Part shown: positions 37,312 through 45,985 of the stretch, in pieces
How the letters are laid out: every line of letters begins with the position of its first letter
How positions within the stretch are numbered: the first letter of the stretch is position 1
Source: Dyadobacter sp. Leaf189
GTDB lineage: Bacteria; Bacteroidota; Bacteroidia; Cytophagales; Spirosomataceae
Reading direction: 5' to 3'
DNA length: 64,000 bases
NCBI RefSeq assembly: GCF_001424405.1
Contig: NZ_LMPS01000001.1
Span: 555,999-619,998 of the forward strand
The notes under the pieces: model-generated
The model's database searches: none
Told to the model about the DNA's origin: nothing
What the model saw: the letters and a program-made list of their open reading frames with translations, nothing else
Translations under genes and position numbers: made by a program

Positions 37312-37436
37312 AGTTTGTTTAAGGTTTGATTGTGAATTGATTGAATTCGGCCTGGTGGTATTGTAGTCGACTTTACCCCAGGCATTTTTAAAAGCTTTTC
37401 CTTGTGTATATTTCCAACAAATGCGACCTAAAAAAT

Positions 37437-37649
37437 TTACTTCGGAGTGAATTTGATCAAGGTCTGAACCTCAATTTCTCCAAATTCAGAAAGGATTTCC
37501 TTCATTCGAGCGTGTGAGATACCTCTATTGTAGGTAAAATCTCTCCAAGCATATGTCAGTTTACCTTTCTTCACGTCGGCCGGCAATGATGGATAAATAT
37601 TAGCGAGCCACCATTTGAAGGCCTCCTCCATGGAAGCAAAAGTCTTCAT
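37437..37649 (-). CDS. Hypothetical protein (70 aa)
   Basis: A small protein beginning MKTFASMEEAFKWWLANIYP, with PADVKKGKLTYAWRDFTYNR and a final helix ISHARMKEILSEFGEIEV. The last part looks like it could be a DNA-binding helix pair, but this is not strong. I recognise no family. Upstream (37650-37835) nothing else is supported. Confidence 0.6.
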   Translation of the reverse strand: MKTFASMEEAFKWWLANIYPSLPADVKKGKLTYAWRDFTYNRGISHARMKEILSEFGEIEVQTLIKFTPK

Positions 37650-37835
37650 TAAGACAAAGATAGTAGTTTGTTCATATTTCCAACAAGCTTTAATCTTGAA
37701 TATATTTCGATCTACTATTCTGCTTACTGTCTTGCAATTTCAGTGTGAACGAAAAATACAAAAAAGTGACCGTTAGAAAACTAGACGTTACTGGAATTCC
37801 GCACATTCAAGAACAGAGATAGCTTTGTCAAAAAG

Positions 37836-38297
37836 ATGAAGCACACTAGGTATCTTTATAGTTCTGAAAAGTTTTTCACAGTATATAAGTTTGATAGTGA
37901 GGGACGGAATGGCAAGATTAAAAAGCTGGTTTTATTCACAAAAACAAGCACAGAAAATGTATTTAACTTGGCTTTTGGTGATTTGGATGATTTGACTGGC
38001 GAGATAGATGATTTTGCGGTGACCAACAACGGAGATCGCGCGGAAGTGCTTGCGACTGTTGCAGCAACAGTCTATGAATTTATACAAAAATATCCAAGAG
38101 CTTGGGTTGTAGCTACTGGGAGCACACCCGCGCGGACCCGACTTTATCAAATGAGTATCTCAAAGTACCTGGAAGAAATCTGTGAAGATTTTAGTATTTT
38201 TGGATATAGCGCTAATGGAGTTTGGAAGGAATTTGTGGTCGGCGAAGTATATGAAATGTTTTTGTTAACTAAGAAGGGTAATGAGCTATCAACATGA
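37836..38297 (+). CDS. DUF6934-like protein
   Basis: A 153-aa protein matching, from memory, the Bacteroidota family DUF6934. Typical pieces are FTVYKFDSEGRNGKIKKLVLF, NVFNLAFGDLDDLTGEIDDF, VTNNGDRAEVLATVAATVYEF and WVVATGSTPARTRLYQMSI. No function is established to my knowledge. Its stop overlaps the start of a 51-codon gene by 4 bp (ATGA), so the two form a coupled pair. Size, coupling and accessory setting are like a toxin-antitoxin or defence-related module, but that is only an analogy. Confidence 0.78.
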   Translation: MKHTRYLYSSEKFFTVYKFDSEGRNGKIKKLVLFTKTSTENVFNLAFGDLDDLTGEIDDFAVTNNGDRAEVLATVAATVYEFIQKYPRAWVVATGSTPARTRLYQMSISKYLEEICEDFSIFGYSANGVWKEFVVGEVYEMFLLTKKGNELST

Positions 38298-38449
38298 AAA
38301 CAAATGAATTGAAACCATCGAAGACAATGCCCATTGAGATGGACGAAAGTCTTGGGAAATTTAGAGGTAAAAACCTTTTTCCAGAGCAATTGGCGAAGGT
38401 AAATACAATTTTAGCCAAGACGGGATTGCCGAAGGTTAAAAAGGCGTAA
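38294..38449 (+). CDS. Small partner of the DUF6934-like gene (51 aa)
   Basis: An ATG overlapping the preceding stop (38294-38297) opens a frame reading MKTNELKPSKTMPIEMDESL, then GKFRGKNLFPEQLAKVNTIL and a basic end GLPKVKKA. The 4-bp overlap and the sensible composition support a real gene. It is too short for standard ORF cut-offs and easily missed. No family is recognised. Confidence 0.68.
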   Translation: MKTNELKPSKTMPIEMDESLGKFRGKNLFPEQLAKVNTILAKTGLPKVKKA

Positions 38450-38496
38450 GTAGGTTTTTAACATTCCATTAAATAGAATATCTGCGATGAGCAGAA

Positions 38497-38619
38497 TCAA
38501 ATATTCTCCAAAATAAAATCTGCCGGCACTTTCAACTTGTGATAAATCGCCTTAATAAATGCTATATCCGGCTTTTACTTACCATTAATGATCATAAAAA
38601 GCTCGACGAGAGAAATCTG
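38497..38619 (-). pseudogene. Remnant of an HTH (XRE-type) regulator or antitoxin
   Basis: Read on the minus strand, SLVELFMIINGK is followed by an in-frame TAA (38575-38577) and then KPDIAFIKAIYHKLKVPADF ending ILENI and a TGA at 38497-38499. The second piece closely resembles the C-terminal part of XRE/HigA-type antitoxins (an 'INGKRKPD...I..KL.VPADFIL' pattern). Only the last 40 or so codons remain and the conserved reading is broken by a stop, so this is a decayed fragment. Confidence 0.6.
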
Positions 38620-38620
38620 G

Positions 38621-38649
38621 AAAAATATGGAATTTGATTCCATATTTTT
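38621..38649. terminator. Bidirectional terminator-like hairpin
   Basis: Perfect 13-bp arms (38621-38633 and 38637-38649) with loop ttg, flanked by A on the left and T on the right. It lies 9 bp from the stop of the minus-strand PepSY gene and could stop transcription from either side. Confidence 0.8.
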
Positions 38650-38657
38650 TCAGTTTT

Positions 38658-39833
38658 TCAAACCACAACCCGCCGCTTCACCTCTGAAGCGTGCATATCC
38701 TCCACCACCTTCATCTTCCCAAACTTCTTCTTGCCCTTCAACTTCCTACCTAGCCAAATCACAATTCCCGTCACTGGCAGCGTTGCTGCGATGAATGCAA
38801 CGATAAACGCAATGATCTTCGTGGGCAAGCCCCAGATGTTGCCGGTGTGGATCGGGTATACCAGCCTTCGGACTTTCATGCCGCGGGACTCGTTTTCGTA
38901 GAGGCGTTTTGAGAGCAGTGTTCCGCCGTTTTTGTCGAAATAGAGAAAACTGACAATGTTACTTACAGAGGCGAGATCGTCAGTTTTGGAGATAGTGATC
39001 GACAAGCTATCCGTTTCAGGCATGGTGAAAAGAATTTTGCCGGGGTAGGGGAATTGTTTGTTGGTTTCTGTCAGTATTTTTTCGAGGTAGTTATTTTCTG
39101 ATGCATTTGGAGAAATGTTGGCCGGTGCTTCGCGACGTACCTGCGGCTTTCCGTCGAACGTGAGATAGATCAGGTTATTCACCCATCTGTAACTCCAGAC
39201 CAGCCCGGTGAGCGCAATGATAAATACAAATGGAAGCACGTAAAAGCCGAAAACCGCGTGCAGATCCCAGTTGAGCCGCTTGAACTTGGCACTCCATTTA
39301 ATGCGGAAACGTTGCTTCTGGTTCTTTCTGTTTGGCCACCAAAGTACCAGCCCGGTGATCATTATTACCAAAAACATGACGCACGCCACGCCTGTAATCG
39401 CCTTGCCCGTTTCTTCCAGACAGAGATAGCGATGCAACCGCAAAACCACGCTGAAAAATGCTTCATGCTCATCACGAACTGCGGTTATGCGACCGGTATA
39501 AGGGTCAATTGCAGCAGATAAGCCTTCCTTCTCTTTTGTTTCAAGATTAAAAATAATCGTCCGGTCAGCTTCTGGTTCAATGGTAATGCGCTGAATCTCG
39601 TTTTTCGGGAATTTGTATCTGATAATGCTTTCCAAATGATCCAGCGGCAATTTCTGCTCCCCTGCATTCGCTTCCACAATGTGAAAATCGGGGTACAGAG
39701 CCGGTTCCAGCTCGTCTTCAAAAACGAGAATGCAGCCGGTCAGGGCCACTACAAAAACCACAAGGCCGGAGATAATCCCCAGCCATAAATGCAGTTGTGA
39801 AGCAATTTTCTTGAAAGCTTTTTTCACAGTCAA
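38658..39833 (-). CDS. PepSY-associated transmembrane protein
   Basis: Inner-membrane protein of 391 aa with four transmembrane helices: GLVVFVVALTGCILVF near the N-terminus, VACVMFLVIMITGLVLWWP in the middle, then YVLPFVFIIALTGLVWSY and a last one ending TGIVIWLGRK. Large periplasmic PepSY loops lie between them. Members of this family next to siderophore receptors are thought to act in ferric-siderophore reduction (PiuB/FoxB-like). It is 20 bp downstream of the TonB-dependent siderophore receptor in the same orientation, so the two form an iron-acquisition operon that ends at the hairpin 38621-38649. Confidence 0.88.
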   Translation of the reverse strand: MTVKKAFKKIASQLHLWLGIISGLVVFVVALTGCILVFEDELEPALYPDFHIVEANAGEQKLPLDHLESIIRYKFPKNEIQRITIEPEADRTIIFNLETKEKEGLSAAIDPYTGRITAVRDEHEAFFSVVLRLHRYLCLEETGKAITGVACVMFLVIMITGLVLWWPNRKNQKQRFRIKWSAKFKRLNWDLHAVFGFYVLPFVFIIALTGLVWSYRWVNNLIYLTFDGKPQVRREAPANISPNASENNYLEKILTETNKQFPYPGKILFTMPETDSLSITISKTDDLASVSNIVSFLYFDKNGGTLLSKRLYENESRGMKVRRLVYPIHTGNIWGLPTKIIAFIVAFIAATLPVTGIVIWLGRKLKGKKKFGKMKVVEDMHASEVKRRVVV

Positions 39834-39853
39834 ATCAGATAAAAAAGATCACA

Positions 39854-42328
39854 TTAGAAAGTATATGCAATGGTAGCCAGGAAGTTACGAGGCGATCCCG
39901 GGAAGAGCCGCAGGTAATCGTAACCACCTACCCAGTACGTTTTGTTAGTCACATTGTTCAGGTTGACCTGAAATTGAAACTTGTCGATCTTGTAATAAAT
40001 GGCCGCGTTCAAAAGCGTGTAAGCAGGTACAGTTTGTGCATTGTTGATCGACAAATTCCGCTCGCCTACATAGTTGCTTCCCAGGCCGAGCCCAAGTCCA
40101 TTCAAACCTGCATTCACGAAAGTATATTTTGTCCAGATACTTCCCTGATTCTTAGGTGCATTCGGTTTTTGCAAGTTCACCAGCGCCTGGTCGGCCGCGC
40201 GTGAACCTGCGTCGGTGATCTTCGCATCATTATAACTGTAAGCCACGATCAGGTTCCAGTTTGGCAGGATATTTCCGGTCACGTCAAATTCAAATCCTTT
40301 GGCTTTCTCTTCGCCGATCTGCGTTTGCAGGTTCGGGTTTTCAGCCGCATTGGCCGAGTAAAGCGTATTGGTTTGGATGATCTGGTAAAAAGATGCATTC
40401 GCTGTCACGCGGCCATCGAGCCACTCGGTTTTCAGTCCACCTTCGGCCAAACTGCTCCGGATCGGGTCAAATGGGCCACCGGAAAGCGGATCGCTTTGAA
40501 CGACTGCATCCTGCGGATTATAGCCTTTGGTGTAAGTACCGTAAATATTGACGTTTTTAGTCAACGTATATACAGCTCCGATGCGGGGCAGCAATGCGTG
40601 CTGTGTTACATTGGTTTCATTATTTTTAGTGTAGTTCTTTTTGTCAATGTAAGTATCGTAACGCAGCCCGAGCAGAATCTGCAATCTGTTGATCTTCAAT
40701 TGTTCCTGCAAATACAAACCGTGCAACTGGTACATCACCGGCGTAGTAGATGCATTGGCCACCACATTATAAGTGTATTTCGTAGGATCTTCCAGGTTGT
40801 TGTTTTGAAGTGTGAGATCGTAGTGCGAAATGTTCGGCTTCGGAATGCTGCGCGTCACTCCGTTCTCCGTGTAGTCGTAAAATAAGAACCGCTCAGACTG
40901 CTTCGCATTGTAAGGTGCCGCGCCGCCCGCTTTCAGCAAATAGCCATTTGCAGTTTGCTGTCCCGATCCTTTCGGCGTGGAAGATTGAATGTAATCATAA
41001 CCTGCAACCAGCTTGTGCTCAGCGATTCCCGTGTTAAAATTATGGTTAAAAAACAGGGATACATTGTCCATGAAAGACTTGGTCTTGCGGACAAAAACCT
41101 GCCGCGCTACCAGATTTTCAATAGGCGCACCTGCGGAGTCAACCGCATTCACATTGCTGCTGCGGTGTTCGAGCAGATCTTCGGTATAGCCGGTGCGCAG
41201 GTAAGCCACATTGAAAGAAGTATTTTGGGTAAACTGATGGTTCAGAGAAGTCGTGATCAGGTAAGTTTCCTCGTTCAGATAATCATTCACCGCATTAAGC
41301 GAAGTTTTGATAGAGCTCGAATACAGGTCATTTCCCTTCACCGACTGACCTCGATCCAGCCTGCTATTCGACCGGTTATACACCATATCAAAGTTGATCC
41401 GAGTCTTCTCAGTAGGCAGGAAAGATACCGACGGAGCGACGATGATATTTTTGTCAAATTGCAGGTTACGGAAACTCTGCGCATTGTTGTAACCCACATT
41501 CAAACGGTACAGCAAAGTCTTTTTCTCATTCATCGGACCTGTAAAATCCGCCAGCATTCTTAACGTATTAAAGCTGCCTGTCGTAAATGAAAGTGATTTC
41601 TGTGGCGTATCAAGCGGCTTTTTGGTAACCCGGTTGATAGTACCACCTGGCGAAGTATTTCCGTACAAAGCCGAAGCTGCACCTTTAATCACTTCCACTC
41701 TTTCCAGATAGTTCACTGGCGGCTGTTTCCAAAATCCCGAAAAGGTCCGGAGCCCATTTACGAGCTGGGTAGTACTTCCTCCATTCATACGGAAGCCCCT
41801 GATGGTGAGATCGTCGTAGAATGTAAACTGGTTTACGCCGCTCATATTCTTCACCGCATCACCCATTAAAAACGTACCCTGGTCGCGCATTACTTCCTTG
41901 GTAATGTAGCTGATCGCCTGCGGTACTTCCTTAATCGGCGTCGCTGTTTTACTCGCAATAAAAGAAAGATCGTTTTTATAGGTAGTCTCGCGGCGACCTA
42001 AAATTTCAAGCGTTTGCAGCTCTTCCGCTGCTTCAATTGCGGTTAATTCCAGTTCAGCAGTTTCACCGTCTTTCAGTGTAATGCTTCTTTCAATCTTTTT
42101 AAAACCCAGCCCTGTCCCGATCAACTGGTAATTACCAGCTGCCAGACCATTAAAATCAAACTCACCGGAAGCCGAGGTAACTGTCCCCTTGCCGGTACCT
42201 TTTAAAATGATGTTGACCGATTCGAGGGGCTGACCTGCCTCCGTATTAACTTTTCCTTTGATACTGCCGGTTTGCGCGAATGCAGAGCAAGACGCAATCA
42301 GCAATAGAATGAGCATAGAGTGTTTCAT
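39854..42328 (-). CDS. TonB-dependent siderophore receptor
   Basis: Outer-membrane receptor of 824 aa with a signal peptide (1-18), a carboxypeptidase-regulatory-like domain (about 20-100, GSIKGKVNTEAGQPLESVNI), the plug (about 115-240, PQAISYITKEVMRDQG, NQFTFYDDLTIRGFRMNGGS, GAASALYGNTSPGGTINRVT) and a beta-barrel ending FLATIAYTF. The plug pattern matches the FhuA/FoxA-like siderophore branch and not SusC. It is followed by a PepSY protein. Regulation by iron is expected; two small palindromes lie upstream. Confidence 0.93.
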   Translation of the reverse strand: MKHSMLILLLIASCSAFAQTGSIKGKVNTEAGQPLESVNIILKGTGKGTVTSASGEFDFNGLAAGNYQLIGTGLGFKKIERSITLKDGETAELELTAIEAAEELQTLEILGRRETTYKNDLSFIASKTATPIKEVPQAISYITKEVMRDQGTFLMGDAVKNMSGVNQFTFYDDLTIRGFRMNGGSTTQLVNGLRTFSGFWKQPPVNYLERVEVIKGAASALYGNTSPGGTINRVTKKPLDTPQKSLSFTTGSFNTLRMLADFTGPMNEKKTLLYRLNVGYNNAQSFRNLQFDKNIIVAPSVSFLPTEKTRINFDMVYNRSNSRLDRGQSVKGNDLYSSSIKTSLNAVNDYLNEETYLITTSLNHQFTQNTSFNVAYLRTGYTEDLLEHRSSNVNAVDSAGAPIENLVARQVFVRKTKSFMDNVSLFFNHNFNTGIAEHKLVAGYDYIQSSTPKGSGQQTANGYLLKAGGAAPYNAKQSERFLFYDYTENGVTRSIPKPNISHYDLTLQNNNLEDPTKYTYNVVANASTTPVMYQLHGLYLQEQLKINRLQILLGLRYDTYIDKKNYTKNNETNVTQHALLPRIGAVYTLTKNVNIYGTYTKGYNPQDAVVQSDPLSGGPFDPIRSSLAEGGLKTEWLDGRVTANASFYQIIQTNTLYSANAAENPNLQTQIGEEKAKGFEFDVTGNILPNWNLIVAYSYNDAKITDAGSRAADQALVNLQKPNAPKNQGSIWTKYTFVNAGLNGLGLGLGSNYVGERNLSINNAQTVPAYTLLNAAIYYKIDKFQFQVNLNNVTNKTYWVGGYDYLRLFPGSPRNFLATIAYTF

Positions 42329-42373
42329 TGATATTGAAGTAGAGAAGAAATGTCGTTAGTGCTGTAAAATAAC

Positions 42374-42414
42374 AGTCTATTTAGACTAATGACAAATTAG
42401 TATTTAAGAATACT
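42374..42414 (-). promoter_or_regulatory. Twin small palindromes upstream of the siderophore receptor
   Basis: Two short inverted repeats stand 46-86 bp before the receptor start: agtcta-tt-tagact (42374-42387) and agtatt-taag-aatact (42399-42414). The position suits an operator. Neither matches the classical Fur box well, so the binding protein is unknown. Confidence 0.35.
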
Positions 42415-42487
42415 ACTGTTTTGCTCAAATATCTCTATCAGATAATACTTTCTCTTTAAATAAGTCAAGGAAAGACGCGTAAAAGAA

Positions 42488-42511
42488 AAAGCCCCGCAGT
42501 GGCGAGGCTTT
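42488..42511 (-). terminator. Intrinsic terminator of the TIM-barrel isomerase gene
   Basis: On the minus strand, 10-bp arms (42502-42511 and 42488-42497, one G-U) close a 4-nt loop and run into TTTTTCTTTT. It lies about 46 nt after the stop at 42558. Confidence 0.88.
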
Positions 42512-42557
42512 GAAAATGGTCAGTTTTGCTGCTTTAAAATCCAGGATCCGCAGGCAG

Positions 42558-43382
42558 CTATACGTTTGCTTTGATGAACGAAAGTCCGTCGCGCATTAAT
42601 TGCTCTTCCGAATCAAACATTTTGCGCCAGATATTCGCCACCGGCAGTTTGGGACTGAATGCTTCAATGCTCAGCCAACCGTCGTAATTGATATCCTTAA
42701 TGGATTTGAAAACGCCTTCCCAATCCACGTTTCCCTTACCGGGCGTAGAGCGGTCGTTTTCAGACAGCTGGATAAATGATATCTTGTTAGCCGCCTTTCT
42801 GATCGTGTCGCCGATATTTTTCTCTTCAATATTGGCGTGAAAAGTATCGAACATAATGGTGCAGTTCGGGTGGTTTACTTCATTCACAAACCGGATCAGC
42901 TCATCGCCGCAGCTGGTGAGGTACATTTCGAAACGGTTCAGGTATTCCAGTCCGAGTGTAATGTCCAGCGATTCGGCGTAATCAGCCACTTCGCGGATCC
43001 CTTCAATGCCCCACTGCCACTCTTCCTGCGTAGCGGGCTGGCCGGTAAAAACGCCCAATGCAGAATGGTAGGGTCCCATTAGCTTCGTTGCACCGAGTAC
43101 CAGCGAGCAATCGAGTACACTTTTCAAATGGTCAATCGTGTGCCGCCGCATCGCAGGATCGGCGCTGATCAGGTTTTCAGTTGGGCCGCAAATGGTATCC
43201 GTTTCACATGCCAGGCCAAGAGAATCCAGCTTTTTACGGAAGCTAAACCAGTGCTCCGGATTCGTATTGAAAATAGGTACTTCAACGCCGTCGAATCCAA
43301 TTTCTTTAATCAATTCCAGGGTAGGAAACAGGCTATCGTCAATTTGATTCCCCCATAGGAGAAGGTTCATGCTAAATTTCAT
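42558..43382 (-). CDS. Sugar phosphate isomerase/epimerase-like TIM-barrel protein
   Basis: Xylose-isomerase-like TIM barrel of the AP-endonuclease-2 superfamily, about 274 aa. Motifs are IKEIGFDGVEVPIFN, GATKLMGPYHSALG, LGLEYLNRFEMYLTS (metal-ligand Glu), CTIMFDTFHANIEE (Asp, His), FIQLSENDRSTPGKGNVDWE and WLSIEAFSP (Glu). Relatives act as ketose 3-epimerases, inosose isomerases or enzymes on 3-keto sugars. The open frame begins at 43415, but MKFSMNLLLWGN at 43382 is the typical start. It appears monocistronic with its own terminator. Confidence 0.88.
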   Translation of the reverse strand: MKFSMNLLLWGNQIDDSLFPTLELIKEIGFDGVEVPIFNTNPEHWFSFRKKLDSLGLACETDTICGPTENLISADPAMRRHTIDHLKSVLDCSLVLGATKLMGPYHSALGVFTGQPATQEEWQWGIEGIREVADYAESLDITLGLEYLNRFEMYLTSCGDELIRFVNEVNHPNCTIMFDTFHANIEEKNIGDTIRKAANKISFIQLSENDRSTPGKGNVDWEGVFKSIKDINYDGWLSIEAFSPKLPVANIWRKMFDSEEQLMRDGLSFIKANV

Positions 43383-43524
43383 CAAATTCCATTTTTGCGG
43401 TAATGTATATGGCAATCTTACGACAAACCAACTCCGAACGTATTTCGTCTTTTGACGAGTATTGGTCGGTTATTGATAAATCCAGTGGTAAAATAGGAAT
43501 AATAGTGGGACAGGGGCATAAAAA

Positions 43525-43553
43525 AAGCAACCTTCGGTCAGAACAGGTTGCTT
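43525..43553 (-). terminator. Intrinsic terminator of the META-like lipoprotein gene
   Basis: 9-bp perfect arms (43525-43533, 43545-43553) with an 11-nt loop; on the minus strand the stem is followed by a T-run. It lies about 20 nt after the stop at 43575. Confidence 0.88.
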
Positions 43554-43574
43554 CGTCGGTATGTAAGAAGACTA

Positions 43575-44003
43575 TTATTGCGCTCTCGCGAAGATCAGTG
43601 CATTGTTGTTCTCATAATATAAAACCAGCTTATTAGGCTTCAAATCATACATATTCACGTTTGGAAGCGCATTCACGAACAGGTTTCCCCAGGAAGTTTC
43701 CGCACGCTCTGTGCCGCCGCCACCAAGCTGAATGGTATTTTGCTGGGCTGTTTCATAAAAGCCGGTAAGGTAATTCGTGGATGAAGTCCCTTCCAGTTCG
43801 CCTTTCTCTTTGAAGTTCAGGCTCACTTCAAACGCGCCTTTTTGCAGCGGTGGTTTTTTAATCGTATCGTCTTCCTGCACAATGCTTTCCAGCTGCCACT
43901 TGCCGGTGAGCTCCATGTTACTATTGATTGTGGTTGTTTTTCCACAACTGGTCATGAAAGAGATTGACAGTACGAATACCATCAAAGGGAAGAAATTTTT
44001 CAT
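43575..44003 (-). CDS. Lipoprotein, META/HslJ-like
   Basis: A 142-aa lipoprotein with signal and lipobox (FMTSCGK). The body ELTGKWQLESIVQ, LNFKEKGELEGTSSTNYLTG, then FYETAQQNTIQLG, resembles META-domain (HslJ-like) proteins, which share the pattern 'G.W.L..I..' then 'G.sGCN.y.g.y'. The Cys of that motif is not present here. Function is unknown; such proteins lie in the periplasm or outer membrane. It is divergent from the AraC gene across a 259-bp AT-rich gap in which I see no further gene. Confidence 0.72.
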   Translation of the reverse strand: MKNFFPLMVFVLSISFMTSCGKTTTINSNMELTGKWQLESIVQEDDTIKKPPLQKGAFEVSLNFKEKGELEGTSSTNYLTGFYETAQQNTIQLGGGGTERAETSWGNLFVNALPNVNMYDLKPNKLVLYYENNNALIFARAQ

Positions 44004-44262
44004 AGAGGTAACGATTCTTCAAAATTGTTATTAAGGGACATATTCACGGTGAAAACAGTTGCAATAACTTGTTCGGGCAACCATTTAATGTAAAAATTAT
44101 GCCAGTGGCCTGACTAACGCCACCTTGTAATTAACGTAATAAGAAGCGCAATCTTTTGCCAGTTAATAAATGGGATTGAATTAAGTAAATAGCTGGACTT
44201 ACTGTATTTTGATAGTAAATTTGTAAATACACTTGTATTAATGTAAAAATCAAGGCAGCGCT

Positions 44263-45123
44263 TTGAAGGCACCTATTCATAAAAACATCGAAAGCCAGGT
44301 TCACACTGTAACTGTACAGGAGCTGAAAGCCCCGCATTTTGACCCCAACTGGCATTTTCACCCGCATTACCAGCTTTTTACGGTACTGGAAGGCACGGGC
44401 AAGCGATTGATCGGCGATTCTATTCAAACATTTGGCCCCGGCGATACCGTTTTCCTTGGTCCCGACGTGCCGCACCTCTGGCGCAGCGACCCGGCTTACT
44501 TCGACGCCGGCTCCGATTTGGTCACGCACGGTGTAGTACTATACTTTCAGGAAGATTTTTTGGGAAAGGATTTTTTGGAGAAACCGGAAATGCTCGGTTT
44601 GCGGCAATTATTGATTGAATCAAAAAGAGGAATTGAATACAAAGGCGCACTCCGCGATCACATCCGGGAAGAACTTTTAGCACAAACTAACACGGAAGGT
44701 TTCAAGAGCATTTTAAAACTGCTAACCCTGCTTGACAAGCTCGCCCACGAGCCGGGCGGCTCGCCGATTTCAAGTTATGGATACGTCAATACCTACAAAG
44801 TTTCCGAAACGGAGCGAATGCAAAAAGTGCACGATTATGTGTTGCAGCACTTTTTCCAGGAGATTCGGCTGGGTGACGTAGCGTCGCTTGCCGGTATGAC
44901 GGAAGCGGCATTCTGCCGGTACTTCAAAGCGCGGGCTAACAAGACTTTCATCGACTTCGTAAACGAAATCCGTATCGGCCACGCGTGCAAGCTACTTCTG
45001 GAAGACAAATGGACGATAGCCCAAATTGCCTACGACAGTGGCTTCGACTCGTTATCCAACTTCAACCGGAATTTTAAAAAATACATCGGTCACACGCCGC
45101 GGGAGTATAAAGGCAATTACTGA
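44263..45123 (+). CDS. AraC family transcriptional regulator
   Basis: A 286-aa regulator with an N-terminal cupin (HFDPNWHFHPHYQLF-type histidines near residue 26, GPGDTVFLGPDVPHLWRSD) and a C-terminal double HTH (RLGDVASLAGMTEAAFCRYF, IAQIAYDSGFDSLSNFNRNF, HTPREYKGNY). The start codon is TTG at 44263; no ATG exists before the cupin. It resembles the regulator at 26757-27635 in order and motif, so the two are paralogues. Target genes are not evident from position. Confidence 0.9.
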   Translation: MKAPIHKNIESQVHTVTVQELKAPHFDPNWHFHPHYQLFTVLEGTGKRLIGDSIQTFGPGDTVFLGPDVPHLWRSDPAYFDAGSDLVTHGVVLYFQEDFLGKDFLEKPEMLGLRQLLIESKRGIEYKGALRDHIREELLAQTNTEGFKSILKLLTLLDKLAHEPGGSPISSYGYVNTYKVSETERMQKVHDYVLQHFFQEIRLGDVASLAGMTEAAFCRYFKARANKTFIDFVNEIRIGHACKLLLEDKWTIAQIAYDSGFDSLSNFNRNFKKYIGHTPREYKGNY

Positions 45124-45132
45124 CGAAGACAA

Positions 45133-45459
45133 TCAACAAAGCCGCAGATGGTGGTTGTCAATTTTAATATTAAAGAAAACCTCAGCCTGCATTGCCTTAA
45201 ACACTCTGACCAGCGTTTCGAGGGTCGCACTGTTGGCACTGCTTTCAAGTTTGGATATTTGGGCTTTCCGAACACCTACTAGCTCTCCAAGCTGCGCCTG
45301 CGTCAACTTCCTCTCCTTCCTGACCTCTTTAATCATCCGTCCCATCAATTCCATTTTCAACTCATACTCGAATTGGTCCCGCTCCGGCGTTCCATTTTCT
45401 CCTATGTATTTGTCCTTGATTTCTTCCAGTGTATAAGTCTTTAATTTCTTTGTTATCAT
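45133..45459 (-). CDS. HigA-like XRE antitoxin
   Basis: A 108-aa HTH protein whose XRE domain occupies about residues 45-100: RKERKLTQAQLGELVGVRKA then QISKLESSANSATLETLVRV. The N-terminus is a charged extension (YTLEEIKDKYIGENGTPERD). It is encoded 4 bp after the RelE-type gene, giving toxin-first order as in HigBA systems. It should neutralise the toxin and repress the pair's own promoter. Confidence 0.88.
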   Translation of the reverse strand: MITKKLKTYTLEEIKDKYIGENGTPERDQFEYELKMELMGRMIKEVRKERKLTQAQLGELVGVRKAQISKLESSANSATLETLVRVFKAMQAEVFFNIKIDNHHLRLC

Positions 45460-45463
45460 GTCA

Positions 45464-45802
45464 TCATTCGTCTAGTTGAGCAAAATATATATTTTTTATT
45501 GTAAGCGCTCTTTTTATCTCTTTCCCTGGAACCTTATCTACCTTTTTTACAAAGCCGTGAGTCGCTACTACCAGCGTTTTCTGTTTGTTAGTTTTATCCC
45601 AAAAAGATAATAATCTTATTTGCTGCCCGCGATATCTTGTCCGGAATTCCCAAATATCACTAGTCAGTTTTTTGAAGATTCGGGGATCATTTGTGGTCTG
45701 AGCAAGCGAAATGTTAAAGACAATCTTCGCAGCTGCTTCCCGGGATAATGATGCCAGGAATTCTTCCGCATCTTCCAGCATTAGTATGTCAAAGTTCTTC
45801 AA
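45464..45802 (-). CDS. HigB / RelE-like toxin (Gp49-type)
   Basis: A 112-aa basic protein of the RelE/ParE superfamily, HigB/Gp49 branch. Motifs are EDAEEFLASLSREAAAKIVF, IWEFRTRYRGQQIRLLSFWD (core basic strands) and LVVATHGFVKKVDKVPGKEI, whose THGF.KK pattern is characteristic. It is presumably a ribosome-dependent mRNA endonuclease. It is first in the pair, with the XRE antitoxin directly downstream. The local sequence is AT-rich compared with the sugar genes on either side. Confidence 0.88.
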   Translation of the reverse strand: MKNFDILMLEDAEEFLASLSREAAAKIVFNISLAQTTNDPRIFKKLTSDIWEFRTRYRGQQIRLLSFWDKTNKQKTLVVATHGFVKKVDKVPGKEIKRALTIKNIYFAQLDE

Positions 45803-45821
45803 TTTATAGTGTGTTAAAAAC

Positions 45822-45855
45822 AGGGAGAAGTTTCCAAATTTAGAAACTTCTCCCT
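45822..45855 (-). terminator. Intrinsic terminator downstream of the Gfo/Idh gene
   Basis: Perfect 13-bp arms (45822-45834 and 45843-45855) with an 8-nt loop. On the minus strand the stem is followed by gTTTTTA. It lies about 130 nt after the stop at 45986 and 20 nt before the toxin start, so it insulates the TA pair. Confidence 0.85.
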
Positions 45856-45985
45856 TTCAATACCAGTAACCTTTAACTCCTGGCTTTAGCTAATTATCTA
45901 TCGGCTTAAACGGTCGGATTTACCTGCTCTTGGTTCAATTAAATATAAAAGCAAAAACCCTTCCTCCCTTTCCTCCATTCTCCCT

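Noticed and set aside
44041..44262. Possible small gene or riboswitch in the gap before the second AraC gene
   Set aside because: Only AT-rich sequence with no convincing frame, hairpin or conserved aptamer pattern.
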